This document shows positions 29,701 through 41,970 of a stretch of 64,000 bases of DNA, piece by piece (within the stretch, counting starts at the first letter, position 1; every line of letters starts with the position of its first letter). Made by a program: the position numbers and the translations under genes. The stretch is from Skeletonema tropicum (taxonomy: Eukaryota > Bacillariophyta > Thalassiosirophyceae > Thalassiosirales > Thalassiosiraceae). Below the pieces are notes generated by a model that made no database searches, was not told the origin of the DNA, and worked only from the letters and a program-made list of their open reading frames with translations. The stretch covers positions 1,178,001 through 1,242,000 of the forward strand of contig CM074134.1 of assembly GCA_037178625.1 (NCBI GenBank). The letters are read 5' to 3'.

Positions 29701-32700
29701 GTAGAAGCGATGCTACAGTCTCGTAGCTGCTCAAGAGAGGTTCAGTGTAGGCTGGCCAGCAGCACCACATTCTACCTAATTATATTTATCGTCATCGATA
29801 GAAGTATGAGCCGCTTCTTGTAACCGGTTTTGGTCGGCGGTGATACGAAATAAGCACATTGGCACTGCTCAGATTGCTGGCGGAAGTAGAAGCGATGATA
29901 TAGTCTCGTAGCTTCTCTAGAGAGGTGCAGTGTAGGCTGGCCAGCAGCACCACATTCTACCAAATCGTATCTTTCATCGTCATCGATAAAAGTATGAGCC
30001 GCTTGTAGTTGCCTTTTATAGTTGGCGGTGTTACTAAACAAGCACATTGGTACTGCTCAGGTGTTCAGCGGTCGTAGAAGCGATGCTACAGTCTCGTAGC
30101 TGCTCGAGAGATGTTCAGTGTAGGCTGGCCAGCAGCACCACATTCTACCTAATTATATTTATCGTCATCGATCAAAAATATGAGGCGCTTCTTGTAAACG
30201 GTTTTTGTCGGCGGTGATACGAAATAAGCACATTGGCACTGGTCAGATTGCTGGCGGAAGTATTAGCGATGCTACAGTCTCGTAGCTTCTCTAGAGAGGT
30301 CCAATGTGGGCTGGCCAGCAGCACCACATTCTACCAAATCGTATCTTTCATCGTCATCGATAAAAGTATGAGCCGCTTGTAGTGGCCTTTTATAGTCGGC
30401 GGTGATACTAAACAAGCACATTGGCACTGCTCAGGTGTTCAGCGGTCGTAGAAGCGATGCTACAGTCTCGTAGCTGCTGGAGAGATGTTCAGTGTAGGCT
30501 GGCCAGCAGCACCACATTCTACCAAACCATATTTATCGTCATCGATAGAAGTATGAGCCGCTTCTTGTGGCCTAATATAGTTGGCGGTGATACTAAACAA
30601 GCACATTGGCACTGCTCAGACGGCTGGCGGAAGTAGAAGCGATGCTACAGTCTCGTAGCTCCTCGAGAGAGGTCCAGTGTAGGCTGGCCAGCAGCACCAC
30701 ATTCTACCAAAACGTTTCGATCATCGTCAATTCAGGTATGTGCCGCTTCTAGTGGCCTTAAAAAGTTCGGTGATACTAAACAAGCACATTGGCACTGCTC
30801 AGACGGCTGGCGGACGTAGAAGCGATGCTACAGTCTCGTAGCTCCTCGAGAGAGGTCCAGTGTAGGCTGGCCAGCAGCACCACATTCTACCAAATCGTAT
30901 CGATCATCGTCAATACACGTATGATTCGCTTCTTGTAACCGGTTTTGGTCGGCGGTGATACGAAATAAGCACATTGGCACTGCTCAGACGGCTGGCGGAC
31001 GTAGAAGCGATGCTACAGTCTCGTAGCTCCTCGAGAGAGGTCCAGTATGGGCTGGCCAGCAGCACCACATTCTACCAAATCGTATCTTTCATCGTCATCG
31101 ATAAAAGTATGAGCCGCTTGTAGTGGCTTAATATAGTTGGCGGTGATACTAACCAAGCACATTGGCACTGCTCAGGTGTTCAGCGGTCGTAGAAGCGATG
31201 CCACAGTCTCGTAGCTGGAGAGAGGTCCAGTGTAGGCTGGCCAGCAGCACCACATTCTACCAAATTATATCTATCGTCATCGATATAAGTATGAGCCGTT
31301 TCTAGCGGCTTAATATAGTTGGCGGCGTTACTAAACAGGCTCTTTGGCACTGCTCAGACGGCTGGCGGACGTAGAAGCGATGCTACAGTCTCGTAGCTCC
31401 TCAAGAGATGTTCAGTGTAGGCTGGCCAGCAGCACCACATTCTACCAAATAATATCTATCGTCATCGATAAAAGTATGAGCCGCTTCTAGCGGCCTAATA
31501 TAGTTGGCAATGATACTAAACAGCCACTTTGGCACTGCTTAGGTGTTCAGCGTTCGTAGAAGCGATGCTACAGTCTCGTAGCTGCTCAAGAGAGGTTCAG
31601 TGTAGGCTGGGCAGCAGCACCACATTCTACCTAATTATATTTATCGTCATCGATAGAAGTATGAGCCGCTTCTTGTAACCGGTTTTGGTCGGCGGTGATA
31701 CGAAATAAGCACATTGGCACTGCTCAGATTGCTGGCGGAAGTAGAAGCGATGATATAGTCTCGTAGCTTCTCTAGAGAGGTGCAGTGTAGGCTGGCCAGC
31801 AGCACCACATTCTACCAAATCGTATCTTTCATCGTCATCGATAAAAGTATGAGCCGCTTGTAGTTGCCTTTTATAGTTGGCGGTGTTACTAAACAAGCAC
31901 ATTGGTACTGCTCAGGTGTTCAGCGGTCGTAGAAGCGATGCTACAGTCTCGTAGCTGCTCGAGAGATGTTCAGTGTAGGCTGGCCAGCAGCACCACATTC
32001 TACCAAATTATATTTATCGTCATCGATCAAAAATATGAGGCGCTTCTTGTAAACGGTTTTTGTCGGCGGTGATACGAAATAAGCACATTGGCACTGGTCA
32101 GATTGCTGGCGGAAGTATTAGCGATGCTACAGTCTCGTAGCTTCTCTAGAGAGGTCCAATGTGGGCTGGCCAGCAGCACCACATTCTACCAAATCGTATC
32201 TTTCATCGTCATCGATAAAAGTATGAGCCGCTTGTAGTGGCCTTTTATAGTCGGCGGTGATACTAAACAAGCACATTGGCACTGCTCAGGTGTTCAGCGG
32301 TCGTAGAAGCGATGCTACAGTCTCGTAGCTGCTGGAGAGATGTTCAGTGTAGGCTGGCCAGCAGCACCACATTCTACCAAACCATATTTATCGTCATCGA
32401 TAGAAGTATGAGCCGCTTCTTGTGGCCTAATATAGTTGGCGGTGATACTAAACAAGCACATTGGCACTGCTCAGACGGCTGGCGGAAGTAGAAGCGATGC
32501 TACAGTCTCGTAGCTCCTCGAGAGAGGTCCAGTGTAGGCTGGCCAGCAGCACCACATTCTACCAAAACGTTTCGATCATCGTCAATTCAGGTATGTGCCG
32601 CTTCTAGTGGCCTTAAAAAGTTCGGTGATACTAAACAAGCACATTGGCACTGCTCAGACGGCTGGCGGACGTAGAAGCGATGCTACAGTCTCGTAGCTCC

Positions 32701-35700
32701 TCGAGAGAGGTCCAGTGTAGGCTGGCCAGCAGCACCACATTCTACCAAATCGTATCGATCATCGTCAATACACGTATGATTCGCTTCTTGTAACCGGTTT
32801 TGGTCGGCGGTGATACGAAATAAGCACATTGGCACTGCTCAGACGGCTGGCGGACGTAGAAGCGATGCTACAGTCTCGTAGCTCCTCGAGAGAGGTCCAG
32901 TATGGGCTGGCCAGCAGCACCACATTCTACCAAATCGTATCTTTCATCGTCATCGATAAAAGTATGAGCCGCTTGTAGTGGCTTAATATAGTTGGCGGTG
33001 ATACTAACCAAGCACATTGGCACTGCTCAGGTGTTCAGCGGTCGTAGAAGCGATGCCACAGTCTCGTAGCTGGAGAGAGGTCCAGTGTAGGCTGGCCAGC
33101 AGCACCACATTCTACCAAATTATATCTATCGTCATCGATATAAGTATGAGCCGTTTCTAGCGGCTTAATATAGTTGGCGGCGTTACTAAACAGGCTCTTT
33201 GGCACTGCTCAGACGGCTGGCGGACGTAGAAGCGATGCTACAGTCTCGTAGCTCCTCAAGAGATGTTCAGTGTAGGCTGGCCAGCAGCACCACATTCTAC
33301 CAAATAATATCTATCGTCATCGATAAAAGTATGAGCCGCTTCTAGCGGCCTAATATAGTTGGCAATGATACTAAACAGCCACTTTGGCACTGCTTAGGTG
33401 TTCAGCGTTCGTAGAAGCGATGCTACAGTCTCGTAGCTGCTCAAGAGAGGTTCAGTGTAGGCTGGCCAGCAGCACCACATTCTACCTAATTATATTTATC
33501 GTCATCGATAGAAGTATGAGCCGCTTCTTGTAACCGGTTTTGGTCGGCGGTGATACGAAATAAGCACATTGGCACTGCTCAGATTGCTGGCGGAAGTAGA
33601 AGCGATGATATAGTCTCGTAGCTTCTCTAGAGAGGTGCAGTGTAGGCTGGCCAGCAGCACCACATTCTACCAAATCGTATCTTTCATCGTCATCGATAAA
33701 AGTATGAGCCGCTTGTAGTTGCCTTTTATAGTTGGCGGTGTTACTAAACAAGCACATTGGTACTGCTCAGGTGTTCAGCGGTCGTAGAAGCGATGCTACA
33801 GTCTCGTAGCTGCTCGAGAGATGTTCAGTGTAGGCTGGCCAGCAGCACCACATTCTACCAAATTATATTTATCGTCATCGATCAAAAATATGAGGCGCTT
33901 CTTGTAAACGGTTTTTGTCGGCGGTGATACGAAATAAGCACATTGGCACTGGTCAGATTGCTGGCGGAAGTATTAGCGATGATATAGTCTCGTAGCTTCT
34001 CTAGAGAGGTCCAATGTGGGCTGGCCAGCAGCACCACATTCTACCAAATCGTATCTTTCATCGTCATCGATAAAAGTATGAGCCGCTTGTAGTGGCCTTT
34101 TATAGTCGGCGGTGATACTAAACAAGCACATTGGCACTGCTCAGGTGTTCAGCGGTCGTAGAAGCGATGCTACAGTCTCGTAGCTGCTGGAGAGATGTTC
34201 AGTGTAGGCTGGCCAGCAGCACCACATTCTACCAAACCATATTTATCGTCATCGATAGAAGTATGAGCCGCTTCTTGTGGCCTAATATAGTTGGCGGTGA
34301 TACTAAACAAGCACATTGGCACTGCTCAGACGGCTGGCGGAAGTAGAAGCGATGCTACAGTCTCGTAGCTCCTCGAGAGAGGTCCAGTGTAGGCTGGCCA
34401 GCAGCACCACATTCTACCAAAACGTTTCGATCATCGTCAATTCAGGTATGTGCCGCTTCTAGTGGCCTTAAAAAGTTCGGTGATACTAAACAAGCACATT
34501 GGCACTGCTCAGACGGCTGGCGGACGTAGAAGCGATGCTACAGTCTCGTAGCTGCTCGAGAGAGGTCCAGTGTAGGCTGGCCAGCAGCACCACATTCTAC
34601 CAAATCGTATCGATCATCGTCAATACACGTATGAGCCGCTTCTTGTAACCGGTTTTGGTCGGCGGTGATACGAAATAAGCACATTGGCACTGCTCAGACG
34701 GCTGGCGGACGTAGAAGCGATGCTACAGTCTCGTAGCTCCTCGAGAGAGGTCCAGTATGGGCTGGCCAGCAGCACCACATTCTACCGAATCGTATCTTTC
34801 ATCGTCATCGATAAAAGTATGAGCCGCTTGTAGTGGCTTAATATAGTTGGCGGTGATACTAACCAAGCACATTGGCACTGCTCAGGTGTTCAGCGGTCGT
34901 AGAAGCGATGCCACAGTCTCGTAGCTGGAGAGAGGTCCAGTGTAGGCTGGCCAGCAGCACCACATTCTACCAAATTATATCTATCGTCATCGATATAAGT
35001 ATGAGCCGTTTCTAGCGGCTTAATATAGTTGGCGGCGTTACTAAACAGGCTCTTTGGCACTGCTCAGACGGCTGGCGGACGTAGAAGCGATGCTACAGTC
35101 TCGTAGCTCCTCAAGAGATGTTCAGTGTAGGCTGGCCAGCAGCACCACATTCTACCAAACAATATCTATCGTCATCGATAAAAGTATGAGCCGCTTCTAG
35201 CGGCCTAATATAGTTGGCAATGATACTAAACAGCCACTTTGGCACTGCTTAGGTGTTCAGCGTTCGTAGAAGCGATGCTACAGTCTCGTAGCTGCTCAAG
35301 AGAGGTTCAGTGTAGGCTGGCCAGCAGCACCACATTCTACCTAATTATATTTATCGTCATCGATAGAAGTATGAGCCGCTTCTTGTAACCGGTTTTGGTC
35401 GGCGGTGATACGAAATAAGCACATTGGCACTGCTCAGATTGCTGGCGGAAGTAGAAGCGATGATATAGTCTCGTAGCTTCTCTAGAGAGGTGCAGTGTAG
35501 GCTGGCCAGCAGCACCACATTCTACCAAATCGTATCTTTCATCGTCATCGATAAAAGTATGAGCCGCTTGTAGTTGCCTTTTATAGTTGGCGGTGTTACT
35601 AAACAAGCACATTGGTACTGCTCAGGTGTTCAGCGGTCGTAGAAGCGATGCTACAGTCTCGTAGCTGCTCGAGAGATGTTCAGTGTAGGCTGGCCAGCAG

Positions 35701-35985
35701 CACCACATTCTACCAAATTATATTTATCGTCATCGATCAAAAATATGAGGCGCTTCTTGTAAACGGTTTTTGTCGGCGGTGATACGAAATAAGCACATTG
35801 GCACTGGTCAGATTGCTGGCGGAAGTATTAGCGATGCTACAGTCTCGTAGCTTCTCTAGAGAGGTCCAATGTGGGCTGGCCAGCAGCACCACATTCTACC
35901 AAATCGTATCGATCATCGTCATCGATAAAAGTATGAGCCGCTTGTAGTGGCCTTTTATAGTCGGCGGTGATACTAAACAAGCACA
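26711..35985. repeat. Five copies of a 1855-bp ten-monomer higher-order repeat
   Basis: Equivalent points recur at 26711, 28566, 30421, 32276, 34131 and 35986, exactly 1855 bp apart. Copies differ at few bases. For example, copies 2-4 read TATGATTCGCTTC where copies 1 and 5 read TATGAGCCGCTTC. Copies 1 and 5 also share CTACCGAATCG against CTACCAAATCG. The nesting suggests that the middle copies were amplified from one another. Confidence 0.92.
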
Positions 35986-38959
35986 TTGGCACTGCTCAGG
36001 TGTTCAGCGGTCGTAGAAGCGATGCTACAGTCTCGTAGCTGCTGGAGAGATGTTCAGTGTAGGCTGGCCAGCAGCACCACATTCTACCAAACCATATTTA
36101 TCGTCATCGATAGAAGTATGAGCCGCTTCTTGTGGCCTAATATAGTTGGCGGTGATACTAAACAAGCACATTGGCACTGCTCAGACGGCTGGCGGACGTA
36201 GAAGCGATGCTACAGTCTCGTAGCTCCTCGAGAGAGGTCCAGTATGGGCTGGCCAGCAGCACCACATTCTACCGAATCGTATCTTTCATCGTCATCGATA
36301 AAAGTATGAGCCGCTTGTAGTGGCTTAATATAGTTGGCGGTGATACTAACCAAGCACATTGGCACTGCTCAGGTGTTCAGCGGTCGTAGAAGCGATGCCA
36401 CAGTCTCGTAGCTGGAGAGAGGTCCAGTGTAGGCTGGCCAGCAGCACCACATTCTACCAAATTATATCTATCGTCATCGATATAAGTATGAGCCGTTTCT
36501 AGCGGCTTAATATAGTTGGCGGCGTTACTAAACAGGCTCTTTGGCACTGCTCAGACGGCTGGCGGACGTAGAAGCGATGCTACAGTCTCGTAGCTCCTCA
36601 AGAGATGTTCAGTGTAGGCTGGCCAGCAGCACCACATTCTACCAAACAATATCTATCGTCATCGATAAAAGTATGAGCCGCTTCTAGCGGCCTAATATAG
36701 TTGGCAATGATACTAAACAGCCACTTTGGCACTGCTTAGGTGTTCAGCGTTCGTAGAAGCGATGCTACAGTCTCGTAGCTGCTCAAGAGAGGTTCAGTGT
36801 AGGCTGGCCAGCAGCACCACATTCTACCTAATTATATTTATCGTCATCGATAGAAGTATGAGCCGCTTCTTGTAACCGGTTTTGGTCGGCGGTGATACGA
36901 AATAAGCACATTGGCACTGCTCAGATTGCTGGCGGAAGTAGAAGCGATGATATAGTCTCGTAGCTTCTCTAGAGAGGTGCAGTGTAGGCTGGCCAGCAGC
37001 ACCACATTCTACCAAATCGTATCTTTCATCGTCATCGATAAAAGTATGAGCCGCTTGTAGTTGCCTTTTATAGTTGGCGGTGTTACTAAACAAGCACATT
37101 GGTACTGCTCAGGTGTTCAGCGGTCGTAGAAGCGATGCTACAGTCTCGTAGCTGCTCGAGAGATGTTCAGTGTAGGCTGGCCAGCAGCACCACATTCTAC
37201 CAAATTATATTTATCGTCATCGATCAAAAATATGAGGCGCTTCTTGTAAACGGTTTTTGTCGGCGGTGATACGAAATAAGCACATTGGCACTGGTCAGAT
37301 TGCTGGCGGAAGTATTAGCGATGCTACAGTCTCGTAGCTTCTCTAGAGAGGTCCAATGTGGGCTGGCCAGCAGCACCACATTCTACCAAATCGTATCGAT
37401 CATCGTCATCGATAAAAGTATGAGCCGCTTGTAGTGGCCTTTTATAGTCGGCGGTGATACTAAACAAGCACATTGGCACTGCTCAGGTGTTCAGCGGTCG
37501 TAGAAGCGATGCTACAGTCTCGTAGCTGCTGGAGAGATGTTCAGTGTAGGCTGGCCAGCAGCACCACATTCTACCAAACCATATTTATCGTCATCGATAG
37601 AAGTATGAGCCGCTTCTTGTGGCCTAATATAGTTGGCGGTGATACTAAACAAGCACATTGGCACTGCTCAGACGGCTGGCGGACGTAGAAGCGATGCTAC
37701 AGTCTCGTAGCTCCTCGAGAGAGGTCCAGTATGGGCTGGCCAGCAGCACCACATTCTACCGAATCGTATCTTTCATCGTCATCGATAAAAGTATGAGCCG
37801 CTTGTAGTGGCTTAATATAGTTGGCGGTGATACTAACCAAGCACATTGGCACTGCTCAGGTGTTCAGCGGTCGTAGAAGCGATGCCACAGTCTCGTAGCT
37901 GGAGAGAGGTCCAGTGTAGGCTGGCCAGCAGCACCACATTCTACCAAATTATATCTATCGTCATCGATATAAGTATGAGCCGTTTCTAGCGGCTTAATAT
38001 AGTTGGCGGCGTTACTAAACAGGCTCTTTGGCACTGCTCAGACGGCTGGCGGACGTAGAAGCGATGCTACAGTCTCGTAGCTCCTCAAGAGATGTTCAGT
38101 GTAGGCTGGCCAGCAGCACCACATTCTACCAAACAATATCTATCGTCATCGATAAAAGTATGAGCCGCTTCTAGCGGCCTAATATAGTTGGCAATGATAC
38201 TAAACAGCCACTTTGGCACTGCTTAGGTGTTCAGCGTTCGTAGAAGCGATGCTACAGTCTCGTAGCTGCTCAAGAGAGGTTCAGTGTAGGCTGGCCAGCA
38301 GCACCACATTCTACCTAATTATATTTATCGTCATCGATAGAAGTATGAGCCGCTTCTTGTAACCGGTTTTGGTCGGCGGTGATACGAAATAAGCACATTG
38401 GCACTGCTCAGATTGCTGGCGGAAGTAGAAGCGATGATATAGTCTCGTAGCTTCTCTAGAGAGGTGCAGTGTAGGCTGGCCAGCAGCACCACATTCTACC
38501 AAATCGTATCTTTCATCGTCATCGATAAAAGTATGAGCCGCTTGTAGTTGCCTTTTATAGTTGGCGGTGTTACTAAACAAGCACATTGGTACTGCTCAGG
38601 TGTTCAGCGGTCGTAGAAGCGATGCTACAGTCTCGTAGCTGCTCGAGAGATGTTCAGTGTAGGCTGGCCAGCAGCACCACATTCTACCAAATTATATTTA
38701 TCGTCATCGATCAAAAATATGAGGCGCTTCTTGTAAACGGTTTTTGTCGGCGGTGATACGAAATAAGCACATTGGCACTGGTCAGATTGCTGGCGGAAGT
38801 ATTAGCGATGCTACAGTCTCGTAGCTTCTCTAGAGAGGTCCAATGTGGGCTGGCCAGCAGCACCACATTCTACCAAATCGTATCGATCATCGTCATCGAT
38901 AAAAGTATGAGCCGCTTGTAGTGGCCTTTTATAGTCGGCGGTGATACTAAACAAGCACA
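35986..38959. repeat. Two copies of a 1487-bp eight-monomer derived repeat
   Basis: Equivalent points at 35986, 37473 and 38960 are 1487 bp apart, 368 bp (two monomers) less than the main unit. The two copies share the same junction near 36186-36250 and 37673-37735. The deletion therefore arose once and was then duplicated. A third partial unit starts at 38960 and runs to the array end with a different arrangement. Confidence 0.9.
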
Positions 38960-39535
38960 TTGGCACTGCTCAGGTGTTCAGCGGTCGTAGAAGCGATGCT
39001 ACAGTCTCGTAGCTGCTGGAGAGATGTTCAGTGTAGGCTGGCCAGCAGCACCACATTCTACCAAACCATATTTATCGTCATCGATAGAAGTATGAGCCGC
39101 TTCTTGTGGCCTAATATAGTTGGCGGTGATACTAAACAAGCACATTGGCACTGCTCAGACGGCTGGCGGACGTAGAAGCGATGCTACAGTCTCGTAGCTC
39201 CTCGAGAGAGGTCCAGTGTAGGCTGGCCAGCAGCACCACATTCTACCAAAACGTTTCGATCATCGTCAATTCAGGTATGTGCCGCTTCTTGTGGCCTTAA
39301 AAAGTTCGGTGATACTAAACAAGCACATTGGCACTGCTCAGACGGCTGGCGGACGTAGAAGCGATGCTACAGTCTCGTAGCTCCTCGAGAGAGGTCCAGT
39401 GTAGGCTGGCCAGCAGCACCACATTCTACCAAATCGTATCGATAATCGTCATCGATATAAGTATGAGCCGCTTGTAGTTGCCTTTTATAGTTGGCGGTGT
39501 TACTAAACAAGCACATTGGTACTGCTCAGGTGTTC

Positions 39536-40380
39536 GCCGCTAGAGCAAAGCTTTCCAGTCGACGCAAGAATGACTCGATGACCCCAGATGAGAGGGCAGC
39601 TCAGAAGGCGAAGAAGGCCGCTGCAGCAACGCTCTACCGTCAACGCAAGAATGCCTTGATGACCCCAGATGAGAGGGCAGCTCAGAAGGCGAAGAAGGCC
39701 GCTGCAGCAACGCTCTACCGTCAACGCAAGAATGCCTTGATGACCCCAGATGAGAGGGCAGCTCAGCAAAGAAGACCGCTACAGCAAGGCTTTACTGTAA
39801 ACGAACGAATCCAATGACCCCAGAGGAGAGTGTTGGAAAGAGTTGTGGTTACGAGATTGTTGTTGACATCCAGTCCAACAGGCACGCAATCATGACCAAA
39901 AGAAAATCATGAAAGTCGATAGCAATCCAAATTCATTTCGCGCTGCTGTCTGTGTGCTATGCGAAAGGCTGGTAATTGGGTGTGAGGCTATCCACAAGAT
40001 AACAGTAGAGTCACTTCGTTCTCAGAAATACAGGATAAGCTTCAAATCCTAAGAGGACTACCACCAAGTCACGCTGAAAGATAAGCTATTTCACAGTATG
40101 AAATCAGAGGCCACGAGCTCAAAGACCTTCTGCTATCACCAAGAGTCAAGAAGACCAGGAATGAGAACGGATGTGTAAGGGCAACAAAGAACGACCAATT
40201 CGATACATATTAGGTTACCAATCTAATGCAGAGATCGATACAATGCAGTGAAGAGTTAAAGTCATCTAAAAGTAAAAAGAAAATTCACTCCTAGCAGATT
40301 ATGACTTTTTCGATCAGCAAGAGATTTCGTGCAGCGAAGAATAGAAGCACGAAAGGCGTCAATGGTATGTAGATAGAAGT
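39536..40380 (+). pseudogene. Decayed Helitron-like replicase/helicase N-terminal relic
   Basis: From the array edge a plus-strand frame (to 39817) encodes almost three copies of a 27-residue basic repeat built on MTPDERAAQKAKKAAAATLY and RQRKNAL. After a frame loss, 39930-40140 reads FRAAVCVLCERLVIGCEAIHK, then ESLRSQKYRIS, a stop, and EDYHQVTLKDKL. Basic 'TPDERAA..R' repeats followed by a CxxC-type segment and an 'EDYY..LK' segment recall the N-terminal region of Helitron-like helicases in stramenopiles. This is from memory and tentative. Stops and shifts show that it is not functional. No Rep or helicase core follows. Confidence 0.4.
39557..39780 (+). repeat. 81-bp tandem coding-type repeat
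   Basis: Nearly identical units begin at 39578, 39659 and 39740 (ATGACCCCAGATGAGAGGGC each time). The first two full units are close to identical and the third breaks down after about 40 bp. Confidence 0.8.
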
Positions 40381-41218
40381 AAGTCATATGAGTACATACT
40401 CAAGGAGCAGGACTTGCACAAAGCCTTCGCGTTCCACGTTCCACATCCGTCGACCAATTCCTGCCCAGCAGGCACCACAGGCGCCTTCGGGACCAGCCCG
40501 AGCTCCTCCTGGTTTAAGTTCACCTTTCTCTACTGGCACTAGTGCCTCTAGAGAGTAGCAACTAAAATAATCTAAGCTATCTACTTCCTGCTCCTCCGAA
40601 GTATAAGGAAATGTTGTGATTTGTGATGCATTTGTGATTTGAAGTATGTGGACATCAAATTCTTCTGATGGCTGATTGGTTCAATGAGTTGTCACCTGCC
40701 ACGCCCCTGCCAGCTGCCTTGCTCTCCTTCTGCCTCTTGCTGCCGGAACCTTCAGCAGTCAATCGGTTTTGATAGAGTTAAGTAAAAGATTTCTTTGTTA
40801 TATTTTGGTTAAATCTACAGCACAGAATAATATAATAAGGAAACAGATAAAGGAATTTATGAACATTTAAACACACCTTTCCAGTAGATTAGCCCAGTTG
40901 AGTTCTAAAATTGAGCGAACTATCCAAGATTCGGCTTCAAATTGGGATTCGCCTGATTGCATTCAAGTTGACACCCCTCCACAAGGAACGTTACTGACGT
41001 AGGCGCATCTTAGTGTGCCTTGGAGCCTCCTTGAAGCACAACACAAATCACAAGCGATCCACCGCTCAAAAAGAACAGGTGCAAAAAAGACCCACACAGT
41101 CATCTACGCATCTGCTTACTTACTCTACTTACTGACACCACAAGCTACAAGCTGCTGACAGCGCACTCACAATTGATAATCATTATTTAACAACCAACGC
41201 TCTCTGCCCTCACAACTG
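40381..41218. other. Non-coding region between the relic and the next gene
   Basis: About 840 bp. It contains one copy of a dispersed hairpin-bearing element (about 40447-40580) that also occurs near 58000-58137. No gene is seen otherwise. Confidence 0.35.
40447..40580. repeat. Dispersed hairpin-bearing element, copy 1
   Basis: Aligns by eye over about 130 bp with 58001-58137. Shared blocks are CCAGCAGGC, a TCGGG-loop-CCCGA hairpin, CTCCTG, CTCTAGAGA and ACTAAAATAAT. The hairpin loop differs (ACCAG versus CATAA) while the stem is kept. Confidence 0.4.
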
Positions 41219-41773
41219 ATGAACAAATCAACGATTACGGACTTTCATTCCAGAAGGAGAAGGCGTGACAACCCAAGCCCAACTGATTCCACTAATTCGG
41301 CCCCAATCCCTTTACCCCGGACGCACCTCCACCGAACCCGTTCTGAAGTAGCCCTGGAGGAAGCCAATGAATTGGCAGAATGGCGTGAGAATAGAATGTA
41401 CCATCGATTGCTCACGGGGATGATTCGCCGAAGTCAGGAGAAGGGTCTCGGCAAGGACCCAATGATCATTAGATCGCTGGAGAATCTCATGCAGACTCAG
41501 GCAAGCCCGGTACCGATGGACAATTCAAGCAAACAAAATGAAGAATGGGACATCTTCAGCCCAGCTGAGAAAGAAGGAGCAAAGACATCAAATGAGCCCT
41601 CCAGTTCTTCGTCATCATCTCTTACGAGCTGGAGCTCCGCCATGAGCGGCGGAAGGAGTAGCTCAGGTTTATCAAGACGGCCTTCTCGTATTCAACTTTC
41701 ACTTGCACCTTTGGAGGAGTCAATGAAGGCATCCTTTAAGGCGGATGAAGGCATTTTTGACTTGGAATTATAA
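41219..41773 (+). CDS. Small Ser-rich protein with p21-like PIP motif
   Basis: A single-exon frame of 184 aa. Residues 2-14 read NKSTITDFHSRRR. This closely resembles the PCNA-interacting motif and degron of p21 (hydrophobic residue, TD, aromatic, then basic cluster), although Lys replaces the usual Gln and His the second aromatic. A central helical block (VALEEANELAEWRENRMYHRLLTGMIRR, about 44-72) is the most conserved-looking part. A Ser-rich linker follows, and an acidic tail ends FDLEL. No catalytic residues are seen. It is possibly a PCNA-binding, CRL4-Cdt2-degraded S-phase factor; this is an inference from one short motif. Confidence 0.55.
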   Translation: MNKSTITDFHSRRRRRDNPSPTDSTNSAPIPLPRTHLHRTRSEVALEEANELAEWRENRMYHRLLTGMIRRSQEKGLGKDPMIIRSLENLMQTQASPVPMDNSSKQNEEWDIFSPAEKEGAKTSNEPSSSSSSSLTSWSSAMSGGRSSSGLSRRPSRIQLSLAPLEESMKASFKADEGIFDLEL

Positions 41774-41970
41774 ATCGAGGTGCCATACCTTCGAAAAAGA
41801 CCTAGGTCAATTCTCTGATCTGATAATCTTGTATACAATACCGCATAAAAAATAAATGACAATGAGTTTGGTTTATTTGAACCTCGTTTGATAGAATCAA
41901 TCAAAAGAATTAGTATCCATAGGTCTACAAAAGATCTCATCGCAGTTAAGTGTATTGGCACGCCTCTTTC

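Larger units (their letters stand above)
25530..39535. repeat. Satellite array of ~185-bp monomers with higher-order structure
   Basis: About 75 tandem monomers, mostly 182-188 bp between equivalent TATGAGCCGCTT sites, with one short unit of about 165 bp at 25751-25916. The best-kept core is GGCTGGCCAGCAGCACCACA, which contains the 10-bp palindrome GCTGGCCAGC. Other fixed words are CACATTGGCACTGCTCAG and CTACAGTCTCGTAGCT. Left-end monomers (to about 26.6 kb) are the most diverged. From about 26.6 kb onward the array is made of long near-identical blocks. Open frames of 91 and 71 aa recur only because the repeat recurs. The array stops inside a monomer at about 39535. Confidence 0.95.

Noticed and set aside
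26436..39175. Recurring 91-aa (minus) and 71-aa (plus) open frames in the array, which could look like a gene family
   Set aside because: They recur only with the 1855/1487-bp unit, span monomer borders, contain no domain, and change frame in neighbouring monomers. They are by-products of the satellite.
25530..39535. CRISPR-like array
   Set aside because: The unit is about 185 bp with no short repeat/unique spacer pattern, and the setting is eukaryotic.
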